Assembly: GCA_003255025.1 (NCBI GenBank)
Contig: QANY01008329.1
Coordinates: 199,151-263,150, forward strand
DNA: 64,000 nucleotides
Origin: Datisca glomerata
Taxonomy: Eukaryota; Streptophyta; Magnoliopsida; Cucurbitales; Datiscaceae
Direction: 5' to 3'
The translations under genes were made by a program, and so were the position numbers. Positions 44,449 through 57,261 of the stretch are shown here, in pieces; position 1 is the first letter of the stretch; each line of letters begins with the position of its first letter. Below the pieces are notes generated by a model. That model was given only the letters and a program-made list of their open reading frames with translations, was not told where the DNA came from and ran no database searches.

Positions 44449-46241
44449 TCAAACAAGCAGAGAAAAGTTGTGGGCTTGAAGCCAATTAGAGAAGGCGTCA
44501 AGGGTTTTAGAGTCCGCCCTGTAATACTTCTGAGTGAAATCAAGCAAAGTTGACCAATTGAAGTCTGGATATATTCTTGGATTTTCAATATTAACCAAAC
44601 TTGATGGTGGAGTTACTATTTTATCCCTCATTGGGCACAGAAAGAATGCTAGTGACTTTCTTACTGCTTCATTGTTTACTACTGCTCTGTGCAAGCAACT
44701 CTTGTAGACTCCATTTGATAGAGCCTGAAAGAACAAATTTAACAAAAGAAAACACAAATTTCATCTCTCACCAAAGTTCCTAAACCCTAAAAGTTAGTTT
44801 AGGATATGCTTTGAAATTCTTCAATAATATAATATCATCAAAATATAAAAAAAATTTCGTGTCAGACCAACAGCGGTACATAAATTACGCATCAGTTAAT
44901 TCATCAAACCATATATATGTATATGTGTGTGATTGTTACTAGTTATCATTATGAGATGCAAAGTGCTGAAAAGGACAAACAAAAAGTAAATGCGGAATAT
45001 ATGAATATGTACCATAAAAGTGTCACCGATGTTGACAACAAAAGCATGAGGATGAGGAGAGATGGAATGCCATTTTTCATCGACAAAAACTTGAAGGCCA
45101 CAGACATGATCTTGGTGAAGGATTGTCAATGATGTTGGATCGCAATGAGGTCCAGTGCCTAAAGTTTCATCAGGTTTCTGGCATTTTGGGTAATAATTCA
45201 ACCTCATTATAGAATCATTTTCCTCAAAATATTCCCTGAAATAACCTTTCCCAACTCCTAGACTTATTCCCAAAAGCTCCATTATTCCAAGAGACAAATT
45301 ACTCATTGCTTCACAATATTCTTGGAACACCTTCCTAATTAAACATCGCAATAAAAAAATTAGTTGTTAAAAATTCTAAAATTATAACTTACATACATAT
45401 ATATGGAACTCAAAATACACGTATTATATGCATATAAGTATGAAGAATAAAATAACATCATGAAAAGTGTTTTGCAGTAGTTTAAAAAAAACGGTTGAAA
45501 TCAAAATATATAATTAGTAAACTTATTTTGGGTCAGAGTTAAAATGTCAATAGCAAAAGTAACCAAATCAAATATAACAAATCAAACAGGTCTTGAAAAT
45601 TCAAGTGGTACTTAAATTTTAACGAACACAATAATGTTTCTTACGTAACGGAAAACGTTATACGAGAACAACGTAAATAATTCCGCTCACCCAAAACTTC
45701 GGAAATCTTCACCCATGACACTAACAAAATACTCCTCGACAAGCTTAGTTGAGTGGTGATCAGCAGAGTACCGAAAAGAGAGAGTCTCTTTCCATGGAAG
45801 CTTGGAGGAGAATCTACCAGTGAAGCTACTAGAATAGCCACAATGCTCACCAGTTTTCCTCTGAGCCCTTTGTTTGTCAAATAATTTCATACCAAAAAAC
45901 AAGTCCACATACTCATGAGCCTTAGCAATAAGTTGAGAATCAACGCCATGATTAATAATTGAAAAGAATCCATGTTTTTTGCAAGCTTCATTGACAGAGT
46001 TAGAGGCATTAGAAATGGATAACGGGTCACCTAAAAGGAAGGATTTGAAGTCAATTGGAGGGACGTGGAGCTCAGGTGGGGACACTTCACATGGCTTTTC
46101 ATCGTCAGGCCATTTGAACTCTGAAGGGATTGTGGGTTGGTCTTGAAGAATTGATGCATCAAAAACTAAATATGGGACTTTTTCATCTTCTTCATCATTT
46201 CTCTCTGTTTTTTTATCATTTTCTAGGGATGGAATTGGCAT
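44449..46241 (-). CDS. GA20ox: Gibberellin 20-oxidase, complete three-exon gene
   Basis: Exons on the minus strand are 46241-45691 (551 bp), 45334-45013 (322 bp) and 44724-44449 (276 bp, stop TGA). All borders are GT/AG and the total is 382 residues, the normal family length. The enzyme is a 2-oxoglutarate/Fe(II) dioxygenase that oxidises GA12/GA53 stepwise to GA9/GA20, the main controlled step of gibberellin synthesis. Family marks: LPWKETLSF (end of exon 1), NYYPKCQKP (exon 2), Fe ligands in HCDPTS (exon 2) and LHRAV (exon 3), and RKSLAFF binding 2-oxoglutarate. [12 protein letters not shown] marks the N-terminal dioxygenase domain. The start is the first ATG before a conserved N-terminus (FKWPDDEKP). 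No defect was found. The intron positions are those of known GA20ox genes. A nearby MADS flowering gene is probably coincidental. Confidence 0.95.
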
Positions 46242-46335
46242 TTTTTAGGATTTAATCCGACAAATTGGGTCTAGTATTTTGAGAGAGAAGTTGGGGGGTT
46301 GGGGGTTTTTGGGAGTAAGTAGTGATAAGGAGAGA

Positions 46336-46347
46336 GTATTTAATAGC
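46336..46347 (-). promoter_or_regulatory. Possible TATA motif of GA20ox
   Basis: GCTATTAAATAC on the minus strand lies about 95-105 bp upstream of the start codon, which would give a leader of some 65-75 nt. A GA-rich stretch (plus strand) surrounds it. Confidence 0.4.
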
Positions 46348-46650
46348 AGGAGAGAGAGGAGAGAAAAGCCAATCAGCCGTTTCATTGGGGAGGCCGAGTG
46401 AACTATTTATTGGAATCCTAATAGTAAAAGAGACTGTTGCGTAATTTCTTTCTAATGTTTTTTGTGCATGTGCATGTAAGCGTCCGGGTTGGTCTTATTT
46501 TGTCTTTATACATGTATTCTAGTTAGCTTTGAACAGATTGGGAAGCAAAAAAAATATCAAATACCTTTTTTTGTTTTTGAATAAATATTGAATTTTGGAT
46601 AATTTACAAGATTTGGAGAATTGCTTACCTCAAATATTTTCAATATTGTT

Positions 46651-47077
46651 GAGCAAAGCTGATTTATTCTTCTCAATTAGAACTCAATTTATATCCTCAA
46701 GAGTGTCGTGTAGGCATGTTCTTCTTGTTTTGGAGAACCGTACTGAGTAAAACTTACGTCAATTCTCTCTCGAGTCAAATGTGATTGCGTTTGAGAAAAA
46801 CTGATTTATTCTTCTCGATTAGAACTAAATTTATATCCTCAAGAGTGTCGTCTTGGTGTGTTCTTACTGTTTTGGAGAACCGTACTAAGTAAAACTTAAA
46901 TGGATTCTCTCTCAAGGCAATCGTGGTCGCTTTCGAGCAAAATTGATATATTCATCTCGATTAGAACTCAATTTTATATCCTCAAGAGTGTCGTCTTGGG
47001 TATGTTATTCCCGTTTCAGAGAAACGTAGGGAATAAAATGTATGTCATATCTCTCTCGAGCCAAACATGATCGCTTT
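46651..47077. repeat. Three tandem 142-bp units upstream of GA20ox
   Basis: Units start GAG(C/A)AAA at 46651, 46793 and 46935, exactly 142 bp apart. Shared blocks are TATCCTCAAGAGTGTCGT, GAGAACCGTACT(A/G)AGTAAAA and TCTCTCTCGAG. The third copy is the most diverged (GAAACGTAGGGAATAAAA). The array lies 410-840 bp upstream of the GA20ox start. Confidence 0.88.
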
Positions 47078-47369
47078 CTTAGACATAGTTGTTACTGTAT
47101 GGTACCTGAACAATGTGGGAACACATGGCAGATTCATGGCCAATCATCAAGCTAAACATAGATACAAGTGATAATGACCGATGGATAAAAGGGATGAACG
47201 GGGTGAGATGATTACAAAAGAGATAATACTCCAAAATGTTGCAAGTGGTGTAACCTCCTTAACGGCTCCGGATAAAGCACAACAGAAAAGTAATATTCTT
47301 AGAATTAAATGGTGATTTACATGTATGAATATGGGTAAATATCACCTCAAAAGATAAGATTGAACACAA

Positions 47370-49380
47370 CATTACAACAAATGGGCAGATAGATGACAGC
47401 CACATCTATGATACAATGACAACATTCTAAAATCTGTTAAAGGAAAAATGGTGAAAGATGGGGTAATTTGGGTAAGATGATAGTTCAAAAATTAGTTGTG
47501 CCTGTCACTAATGTGTTATCTATATTGACAGCTAATGTTTGGGCTGTCATTATAACTTCTTATAGTGACAGTGAAAAATAACCTCTCATTGTTTTATGGT
47601 ATAAAATTTTTACTATTCCTCAAAGTTCATTTTATTTTTGAAAATACTATCCTATATAACTAATCTAACACTAATTTTACTTTTACTATGTTTTATTTTT
47701 CTTTGGATGGGGTAGTGGCGTTCGACTTCTCCCTCCATTTCTATAATTTCTTCTTCGATAGTAAGTGCTTTCTTTCTCCATCACTGCAATTTCTGCAATT
47801 TCTTGTTTTGGATTTGCCTGGTAAACATTTTTTCCCGTAAAATATGTAATTTTTGTTTTGTATCTGGATTGAGTCTCTTAACTCCTTCACTGTTTCAAAC
47901 TGATTTTCTATATTTTCTATAGATCTGGATTTATGCTTTTACGCTCTAAATGATTCTCACTATTTCTATATTCTGAGTTTGTTTTGAGAAACTTTGTTCA
48001 TAGATTCTACCTGTTAGGCCTCGATCTTTAATTTCCCTTTGAGTTAGTCCGTAACCGAACTACTTAACGAATTGCTTCAAGCTTTTCTTATTGAGATTGT
48101 CATTGTTTGTACTTTATTTATTCCTCTTGATTGTTATGTTGTTGGTATTGTTTCCGAGCAAGTGAGCATGCCCTATTTTGTATGCTTAGAAGAAGGATGT
48201 TATCGCAATAGGATAAGACCTGTAAGTGTTTGGCTGTATGAGATTTATACCATATTTTGATGTAAAACAAAATCTGACCTGCAAGTTTATTGTTTTGTTT
48301 CTGTAAGTGTTTGCATATTCAGTCAAATTTGATTGAGATAGAGAACTTTTAAATTCAGTTTCAATCAAAATACTTGTTGTTTTTGCATAGGTTAATATCT
48401 AGATATATTAGTGTTTGTTTTGTTATTATACTATTTCAAGGTAGTTTTCTGTAATTGGCATTTCTTTTTAATGCTTGTGTTTGATTTTCACGACTATTGC
48501 ATAGTGTAATTTAAAAAATGAGAATTGTGAAACTGTGATTGTGTATGTGCGATTCGGTTAAATTGTATTTGAAATTATTGTCAATGAACTATATGGCTTG
48601 TACAGAGTGAAGAGAATTTGAATTTGAATTTGATTTTCATCTCTTCTACACAATGACTTTGTTTAATTTTCAAAAAGAAGTTACATTTATCAAGTTTTAA
48701 TTGATCATGATGTATCAAATTTTAGTTTGATTTATGAGGGTGATTTGTGAGTTTTGTAATGAAGGAGGATATACAGATTGTGAACAATTTTGGATAGACA
48801 TTTATTAATGACAAGCAGAATGTATAATTGAAGTGATTGACTATGATTGAGCAAAGGCATAAGCTTAACTGATATAAGTCGTGAATGTTGCTTTTATAGT
48901 AAGACATTACCATAATGAATCTGTCGAATAAATGTTTTATGGTTTCTGAATAAATAGCTAGCACATGATGTTTTTATCAATTAGTAGTGATGATGAGATT
49001 ATATGTATGTTGTTGGTTAATTCTATGATATATATTTTGCTAGAGGAACTATTAGGGCTGATGTTATTATCGGTATCAAAACTATTTAGAATTTATGAAT
49101 TGTGTTATTGGCAGGGCTTTTAGAATCGATAATATTGTCAGTATGCTTCGACACCATATTGAAATAAAATATTTTACTTTTTTTTCTTTTTCTATAAATT
49201 TAGATGACGGGGATTCTCTATCATATAATACCATTTTGCGACACCCTTTGTTGATGGAGATTCCCCGTCAACTAATTCCTTTTCACGGCACCCTTTCTTG
49301 ACGGGGATTCTCATTCAAATAAAAGAGTTTAGATGTCAGCTGGGTAGATGACAGTGGGTATCAGCCCATTTGTTGTAGTG
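47370..49380. mobile_element. Complete CACTA element inside an LTR (TSD CAA)
   Basis: The left end reads CATTACAACAAATGGGC (one change from CACTACAACAAATGGGC). The right end reads GCCCATTTGTTGTAGTG. CAA flanks both sides (47367-47369, 49381-49383), and removing the element restores the LTR. Length is 2011 bp. Left and right subterminal sequences (ATGACAGCCACA, TAAAATCTGTNAAAGGAAAAA; GACGGGGATTC) match the element at 5627-10127, so the two are one family. The interior starts with a TCTCCCTCC leader-like stretch near 47725 and has no recognisable exon or transposase. Confidence 0.88.
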
Positions 49381-50024
49381 CAAATACTTCTTTTATTGAG
49401 CTTAACAATCTCTCTATTCATTATATTGCTTACATACTTCAAGACTATAAATTTTGACAGTTTGGTACTTTCCTTGAGAGTATATAAAAAACTCAAGAAT
49501 ACAAAGTAACAGAAATGAGACGGGCACGTCGACCAACCCACACAATAGAAGGAAATTCAAGGAATGATTCACGACATATTAATGGGAATGCAAGATATGA
49601 AAAATTTGAACAATGAGGCCCTCCATAGTGCTTGGTCAGATTGCAACACTACAACGGAAACTTGTAAAAACATGGGTAAATGTGAGTTAACGGTCTAATG
49701 CAGAGGAACGGGAAAACCACGGGAATCAACATGTTGAACAGGAAGCTCAGAACACCAAGAGAACTAACCTAGATGCAAGACACAATGTCCAACGAGATGA
49801 TACTAAAATCTAATCTAGGGACAATAGGAAGGAAGGGGACAGGAAAAATCGCCCGTTTGAGCCTATAACTAGGTGATCGATGAAGTGCCAGAAAGAAATG
49901 GCTCTATACCAGCACGAAGACAAACTCATGTGTCAGCTATTTCCAACCAGCCTAGACAGCAGTGCCTTAATGTTGTATAACTCCATTCTTTCTCATTCAA
50001 TTAACAATTTTACTACCATGTCTT

Positions 50025-50285
50025 TTGTCTTTTTTAAAACAGTACTCCAAGTACCGCTCGGTTATGGAAGACTTAGAGTACCTCTTAACCATATCCATGG
50101 AAAAGGGAGAATCACTAAACGAATACATGCATCAATTCAAATATGAAATGGCCAAAGTGGAAAATTATGATGATCGAGTACCAACGCTAGCTTTCAGACG
50201 AGGATTGGACCCAAACTCTCTCTTGTTCGATGATTTGTTGAATGTGAAACCACTACCAATGGCGGAAATGTTTCAGCGGGTATAA
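50025..50285 (+). pseudogene. Gypsy gag remnant
   Basis: The frame reads QYSKYRSVMEDLEYLLTISM, GESLNEYMHQFKYEMAKVEN, then FRRGLDPNSLLFDDLLNVKP. This is the gag core of plant Gypsy elements (ESLRDYxxRFxxE, AFxxGL). A stop follows at once. Upstream (about 49560-50020) there are further gag-like traces in broken frames. Confidence 0.72.
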
Positions 50286-51007
50286 ACTTACACTACACAG
50301 GAAGAGAAAAAGAAAAGTAAGATTAAGTTATCAGAACGAAGAATTGAAGAACAATGGGCGAACAACCAAAGTTTTAGCTCAGGTAAGAAGAGAGCGGAGA
50401 GGTAGAAAGGAACGACGGACGAGGTGAATACAAATGGGAAAATTCTGAAAAGCGAGGGAAGGCAACGATAAGTGTCCATCTAAGAGACAATGTCTTTACG
50501 CCTCTTACAATACCTATCAAATAGGTAAAACACAAACCTTAGTTAAGTAGACCAGCACTGCTGATGAATGAACCAACAGTAGGGATGAGGTTAAGTACTC
50601 TTCGTAACACAGAAGCTATAGACATTATACTAAATATTTCTATCGGCTCAAAGTTTACATCAAAAAACTGGTGAAGTAGGGCTATCTTCGGCAATATGTT
50701 TTTAGGGAAGAATATAAGCAAGCAACGTAAAATAAGACTCAAAATAAGGGAAAAGAACCTCTTCGGATCATTGATGCAATTATCGCTCTAACAGAACATG
50801 AAGGAGCGACAAGAAAAGAAAGGAAAACTTATTGCAAGAAGCCTACGAAAAGTGAGCATTGGAAACAAGGAAGTACATTGGAGGACAACAGAAGTCTGCC
50901 ACGAATTTTTGATGACTTACATATAGCAGATCATGGTAGATAGCACAACGATGTTCTTGTAATCACCATCCAAGTTAGGAACTGCCTCTTGAGAAAAGTT
51001 CTAATCG

Positions 51008-51647
51008 ATGATGAAAGTGTTGTCATTATTCTCCATTGCTCGACATAGAGAAGATGTCAATTGGGAATTTGACATACAATGTTATTCTAGGAAGAACAAG
51101 GTTGCACAAATTGAAAGCAGTTTCGTGGATGTATTATCAAATACTGAAATACCCATCTCCAAGAGAAATAAAAAAAATAGAGCAGATCAAGTTGTCACTC
51201 AATGTTGTTCTATCTCATCCTTGGAAGTCATCAACCGTGCAACTTACGAGAAAGACGGACATGAAAAGCCATCTAACCTAGGGTACGATGCGACAGAAGT
51301 CATAGAACTCGTATTCTTAGAGGGAGGAAGTCAGAAAGTGACTCGTATAGGTGCCTAAGTCGGTGAAACGGAGAGAGGCGAATTGATAAATTTTTCAAGC
51401 CTCAAACAATAAAGTGGAATGCGAAGCTAAGATAGTGGGAGTTAACATGCTATGTGAATTAGGGGTAAGGGAAATAAAAATTTATTGTAATTCTATGCTA
51501 ATTGTTAAGCAGGTCTCGAGAGAACTCACAGTGAAGGACCCTAGGATGATGGATCACCTGCAACGGGAAAAAGACGTGTTGAGGCTCTTAAAAAGGGTAC
51601 GAGATTCAACAAATTCATCGAGCTTAAAAAACCATGCGGAGCCCTAG
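51008..51647 (+). pseudogene. Protease-like and RNase H remnants of the Gypsy element
   Basis: At 51036-51281 a frame reads MLDIEKMSIGNLTYNVILGR then TRLHKLKAV, resembling the end of a Gypsy protease (YNxILGRxxL). At 51414-51647 another reads ECEAKIVGVNMLCELGVREI then KIYCNSMLIVKQVS, the RNase H pattern (ALxxGLxLAxxLGVxxLxVxSDSxLVVxQV). The first active-site Asp is replaced (CNS for SDS). The RT region between them is deleted. Confidence 0.65.
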
Positions 51648-52246
51648 GAATATTGGGATCATCATTTCAGCTACCATACAAAAGCAATGTTCCTGTGGAA
51701 TTCTCATGGAACCAATCATAAAGAACCCGTTACCAGTCGTTGTAAATATCGAAGTCGACGCGGAACTCAATTGACAGGGTTATATCATCCATTACCTAGT
51801 GAACAGAGAGCTGCCAAAAGATAAGCTTCTGGGAAGGAAGATCCAGTAACAAAGTGCAATGTATTCGTTAATTATTGGAATACTTTATCATAGATCGTTT
51901 ACAAGACAATATTTAAAATGGTTGAAGTTAATAGGAAGCCTAGTATGTGCTAGCGGAAATCCATGAAGGGATCTATAGAAACTACACCAGTGGAAAGTCG
52001 CAGGCTCATAAGATATTAATTGAAGGATAATACTAGTGCAAGTGTTGTAATCTCCTCAACGGCTACGAATAAAGCGCAACTGACAAGGAATATTCTTGGA
52101 ATTAAATGGTAATTACATGTATAAATAGAGGTTAATATCACCTTAAAGACAATATTGAGCACAAATACTTTTTTTTCCTTGAGCTTAACACTCTCTCTGT
52201 TTATTCTATCGCTAACATACTTCAAGGCTGTAAATTTCTTTTACAG

Positions 52247-53166
52247 TTACATTGCCTTAAGCTAAGACACCCAACCTTTAAAATTCCATGTATAGTTTTA
52301 AATATCAAGATTAATACGTTGCCAATAAAAATCTCTAACTATAAACTAGAAAACCAAATCATCTTACTAAATTTGAGAAACTTTCTATAAAAACAACCAA
52401 GAAAGAAATAACAGAAAAGGGTATTAACAATTAGATTATGTGATCTGCTAAGAATGAATAGAAAATCTAATAATATATGATGAAGGTGGTTCTCTTCCTT
52501 GGATTCCAACGTAATAACGCTAATAAAATTGCACATATAAGTATGCCCCATGACTTAGTGTTGTTTTTTTTCTCTTGGAGACTTGTGAAAATAATAATGC
52601 CCGAACCATTTAATTCTATATTACACTAGAAACAGTTAACATGAGATCCATCCCAAATAAATAATTACATTTAATTTTATATGTAACATGAGATAACCCC
52701 CGCCCCAAAAATAAATAAAAACTGTTTTTTTATAAATAAACAAATTCTATGAGATTGGATTAGGGTTATGAGACTTATCAATTTTTTAAAAAATGATGGG
52801 AACATCAAGGCACTTTTTTAATTATTCTGAATATAAATAGATTTTGTAAAACAAAAGTAACTCAACATTTTCCGGATTTCTGCATCTAAGTATAAAATAA
52901 CCAGTATAATTAATCTATATATGAGAGAAGATTGTGAATGACACTTGTAATAAAGATTCTATGTCATTCCCATAATGGTGGAAGACAGTTGGAGCAATCT
53001 TAGTCGTTTGAATAAATCTGGACAATATAGATTGTTTGAATTCAAAAATAAAATAAAATTATTTTCATTGAGAACAGATTAAATCCGACGGTCTAGATAT
53101 GTCAACTACCTCTATCCATTCACTAGCAACAATAGAGGAGACGAGTCCACTTACAAGGTCCCCTAA
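52247..53166. other. Intergenic AT-rich DNA, nothing recognised
   Basis: No exon, terminal repeat or domain recognised between the Gypsy 3' LTR and the next CACTA-like end. Confidence 0.5.
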
Positions 53167-54346
53167 CACTACCACAAAACAGTTATATGGCGACGCTTTT
53201 TTATTATTATTCGCGACGGTTCAACCGTCGCGATAGCTATTCTAATGGTTTATGAACATGAAATGCTTCCGTCGGAAAAACTGTTGTGAGAGTTTTTACA
53301 ATCGTCGGAGGAACATCGTTAATACTTATCTATCACGATGGTTATCAAACTGTCGCCATAGACCACCTATTGCGATAGTTACACCGAATCGTTGCAATAT
53401 ATACAGGCCTTTCATTCTACTACGGCGGTTCTTTGAAATGCATCAAATTGATCATGTATTTTTAAATACAACGGCGATTCTGCAAAATCATCGGTATTGT
53501 TACTATATTTTAAAAAACATATTGTTCAGCAGGTATTTTAATTATTCGTTCTATGCTATATTTTCATATGTATTTCTCCTAAGTATAAACACCAACGATA
53601 ATACTTAAAGCTCTAAACTGAACCTACATCATCAATTGCGGCATCAATTGATAAATTAATAGTCACTAATTGATCTTTGTCTAGAGAGCATACTCTTAGA
53701 AATAACAAAAAAAGATAGGGATCCGAAAGACTTTAAATGAGATTTAAGCATTATTAGAGGAGAAAGAATAGCAAAAGTCTAAGCAACAAGCAATATCAGT
53801 CATTTTCTCCTCACACATACCGAAGGTTTTATTGAAGGGAAAAGTATAAATTTGGCTAAGAAAGTAGAACCAACAGCTATCAACGAGGGAGCATAGCAAA
53901 GCATATTATATTCTGGTAAAGATAACTCAGCAAGGTAGTTGGCCAAAAACCAAAACTGCATTGATGGAACTTGAGAAAGATGCCGGTATAGGAGAAGTGA
54001 TGAAACTCGATCGATCGATATTCGAATTCCTAACTCGCGATTTTAGGAGACATTATTATTAACTCAGGTGTTAATAGACGCAAGGGATTCTCAGAAAAAT
54101 ACTTCAATAACTATTCACCAAACAATAGCACTGCATTATATAGCAGGCCAAACAAAAGATCTACTACACAAGCTCTAACGGAAATTACATCAATCAACCA
54201 ACTAGACAAAAACTACCTTAACCTTCCCAAACAACCCAACTAACGATTAACTACAAATTAACCACATAGTCCTTTAATCGCATGTTACTATACTTGACCT
54301 GATTACCACGCTGAAGCATATCATTACCGTCTGATCCATCAATACT

Positions 54347-54560
54347 CCCTGCAGGAAAACGAACCTTGTCCTCAAGATTCAAATCTGAAAATCGTTGACG
54401 TAGTACCGAAATTGGCTCCCACGTTGCGTCTTCTTAGTGTAATTCTAGCCATTGAACCAATGCCTCCCGAAATCGCATACCACATTGTTTGACCCAATGA
54501 AAACTTAGCACCAATGCGGGCTCTAGAACCATCCACCCGTCTTCATCATATGAAGGAGTA
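54347..54560 (-). pseudogene. Chromodomain of the chromovirus integrase
   Basis: The minus strand reads CGMRFREALVQWLELH, stop, EDATWEPISVLRQRFSDLN, LEDKVRFPAG. VQWLxLPxEDATWE is the chromodomain of plant chromoviruses, which directs integration to modified chromatin. One stop interrupts it. It lies directly before the purine tract and left LTR, as expected for the pol C-terminus. Confidence 0.78.
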
Positions 54561-54669
54561 GTAAGATGAATCAGAGCTTGAGATCCCACTCAGCATTTCA
54601 ATAAAGACACATGAAAAAACGGATGTACCTTCGAACCTTCGAGTAGCTCCAATTTGTAGGCAACTTCTC

Positions 54670-55672
54670 CTATTCATTCCAGCACCTTATACAGACCAAA
54701 ATACTGCGCCGCAAGTTTTTGAAAGGCACGCTTAAACATCGATTGTGTCGTGACGGTTGGAGCTTTAAAAATACCCAATCTTCTTCATGAAAAGATTCGA
54801 TCCTACGTCCCTTATCATAGAATTTCTTCATTTGATTCTGAGAATGATGAAGATTAGCCTTAAGATCACGCAAAATATCACTACGAGACCAAAGAATCGG
54901 TCAACTTCTTCAACTGGAGGACTTCCCGCACTACACTCAACCAATCCGGGTGGAGATTGGCCATAAAGAGCTTCGAACGATGTCATACCAATCGAACGAT
55001 GATACGAAGTATTATACCAATATTCCACCCAAGCCAAGAAAGACTCCCATTTCTTGTGATTCGAACTGACATAACATCACAAATATTGTTCTAAACAATG
55101 ATTCACCACTTCTGTTTGTCCATCAGTCTCGGGACGATAAGTGGAACTATATTTAATTTTCGTACCTTGAAGACGAAAAAGTTCCTTCCAAAATGTGCTC
55201 AAGAAAACCCGATCACGATCACACGCAATGCTTTTCAGAATTCCATGTAGCCGAACCATTTTTCGAATAAAAATTCAGCAATCTTCTTGGCCGAATATGG
55301 GTGAATTAGAGAAATAAAATGCACATACTTACTCAACCGATCCACCACAACAAGAATTGCATTATTTCCCCTAGACATAGGTAGCCCATCGATGATTGAG
55401 AAACATACTTATTTTTCTAACATATTTCACATTGTCGACGAATTTCTTAACGTCTTGACGCATGCCCGAAAAAAAAAAGATCACCTAGGCCTATGATTCA
55501 TATGTGATTCATCTGAATGCCTCCTAATTACCGAATCAAGGCACTCCCATATCAAGTCTTTCCTTATTCCTTCATCGTTCGGAACTAGAGCACAATCTTG
55601 CTGAAAAATACATCCTCCTCGAATTGTTCTTCCAAGATTATCCTGGTCGCCATTCTTTAATTCAAGAATCAA
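54670..55672 (-). pseudogene. Chromovirus integrase remnant
   Basis: Broken frames give LHGILKSIACDRDRVFLSTF then YSSTYRPETDGQTEVVNHCL (core domain, with the second Asp and the Glu). They continue with WVEYWYNTSYHRSIGMTSFE and FHEEDWVFLKLQPSRHNR (C-terminal part). The frames are at 55077-55259, 54828-55037 and 54670-54873. A zinc-binding remnant and the first catalytic Asp region lie toward 55672 and are badly damaged. Confidence 0.8.
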
Positions 55673-56800
55673 CTTAAAAAGGTAGGATCAGCAGTGGTCG
55701 CCATAAAGACTAGTTTAGAAATCGCGTTCAATTCAGTCGAGTCTTCCCTTCAGTACAAAGCGTATGCTGTATTGTTCTCACGTCTGGGCTGATACAGAAT
55801 CTCATAATAAAACCCAATCAACTTAGAAATCCATCTTTGTTATTCTGGTGTCATTATCCACTGCTCCAAAAGATATCAAAGACTCCGCTGATCAGTGCAA
55901 ATATGATAATCACGCCATTATTTTACTGCTTGCAAAATGGACAACATCTCTTTAGTGTATATCGATCATTCTTTCTTGGTTGGACCAAGAGCCTTACTAA
56001 GATAGGTGATAGAGCATCATTTCTGCTGTAAAAAGGCACCAATCCCAAAACCCAATGCATCAGTTTCAATCACGAACGTATTAGAAAAATCCAATAACGC
56101 AAGAACTGGTGTAGTAGTCATCGCTTCCTTTAATTGTTGAAACATGCGATCCACCTCATTTGTCCACATAAATCTTCCTTTCTTTAATAACTCAGTGAGA
56201 GGACGACCGATACTACCATAATGACATACGAATTTCCAGTAATAACCGGTCAATCCCAAGAATCTAGGCAGCACCGTGATGCTTTGAGGTGTAGGCCATC
56301 GAACCATATCTGAAATCTTTGTGGGTCTTCCTTCACCCCATTTGATGGAATAACATGCCCCGAATGCTCGACTTCTTTCTGGCCAAAATGAAATTTGGAT
56401 AATTTGATGAAAAATTGATTAGCGGCTAAAATGGGCAGAACCGTGCATAGGTGATAAAGATGATCCTCCCACGTCCGGCTGTAAATAAGAACATCGTCAA
56501 AAAATACCAAAATAAAATGAAGTAAATGCCGCTAAAGATATCGTTCATGGCTGCCTAAAATGTTGAAGGCTCGTTGCATAGACCGAATGGCATGACCAAA
56601 TATTCGACTAGCCGTTGTGAGTCCGAAATGTTGATTTGTGAACATCTTTAGGGTGCAGCCGAATTTGATGGTAGCCCACACAAAGAAGGTGGCGCCAAAG
56701 AGTTCGTCAAGCATATCCTCAATCGTAGGAATCAGAAATCAATCGCTTCATTGAAAGCCCGATAGTCGGTGCAGAATCTCCAAGATCCATCTTTCTTTTT
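55673..56800 (-). pseudogene. Chromovirus reverse transcriptase and RNase H remnant
   Basis: From the right: FGLTTASRIFGHAIRSMQRA (56532-56714), then the catalytic box FFDDVLIYSRTWEDHLYHL (56450-56510). Next come [40 protein letters not shown] and GAFLQQK (56017-56307), the RT thumb and the RNase H start. RNase H continues in broken frames to about 55700. There are many stops and shifts. The FxDD motif is kept, but the enzyme cannot be made. Confidence 0.8.
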
Positions 56801-56946
56801 CACCAACAAGAGTGGCGATTAAAATGGGCTCATACTATGTCGAATTAATCCTGATTGAAGCATCTCACTAACCTGTCTTTCAATCTCGTTCTTTTGGAAA
56901 TACGCATAACGATACAGTACAATGTTAACTTGTTTTCCTTCATCTT

Positions 56947-57261
56947 TTAATCGAAGTTCCGACACCACAGACGATCTTTGCTAGCCACCTTAACTGCGAA
57001 CGGCGTGATTGGCCTAACAACCAACAATAAATGTCCCATAACTTGTTCGTTAACAAAATTATGGTTCGATTCGCTATCCACCAGAACGCTAACGGTCTGA
57101 TTACATATATTTGCCTCCATTTGCATAGTCTGTTTCCCTGCACCCCCAACTATAGCATTTAGAGAGATTTTCGGCTCCGGTTCATTTGATTCACTTTCTT
57201 GATCAATCTTTTCCTCTTCTTGGTCATTCTTTTCATCCTCGCCCATCGCATTGATCAACAT
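56947..57261 (-). pseudogene. Chromovirus protease remnant
   Basis: The frame of 104 residues has an acidic N-terminal stretch (EKNDQEEEKIDQESESNEPE), then ICNQTVSVLVDSESNHNFVN. The latter is the retropepsin site VLVDSGSxHNF with Gly replaced by Glu. That change should inactivate the enzyme. The layout (acidic linker, then DSG) is usual between gag and RT in this group. Confidence 0.75.

Larger units (their letters stand above)
47237..52246 (+). mobile_element. Degenerate Gypsy LTR retrotransposon with interrupted 5' LTR
   Basis: The 5' LTR is 47237-47369 plus about 49384-49461 (about 211 bp once the CACTA insert is removed). The 3' LTR is about 52034-52246 (213 bp). Both share GGAATTAAATGGTNATTACATG, CAAATACTTC..., GAGCTTAACA.TCTCTCT and ACATACTTCAAG. 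The TATA motif TGTATAAATAG sits in the 3' LTR. The internal part keeps gag and RNase H-like pieces and has lost most of pol. Confidence 0.82.

Noticed and set aside
44917..45132. Plus-strand open frame inside GA20ox
   Set aside because: It is antisense to GA20ox exon 2, which has clear family motifs.
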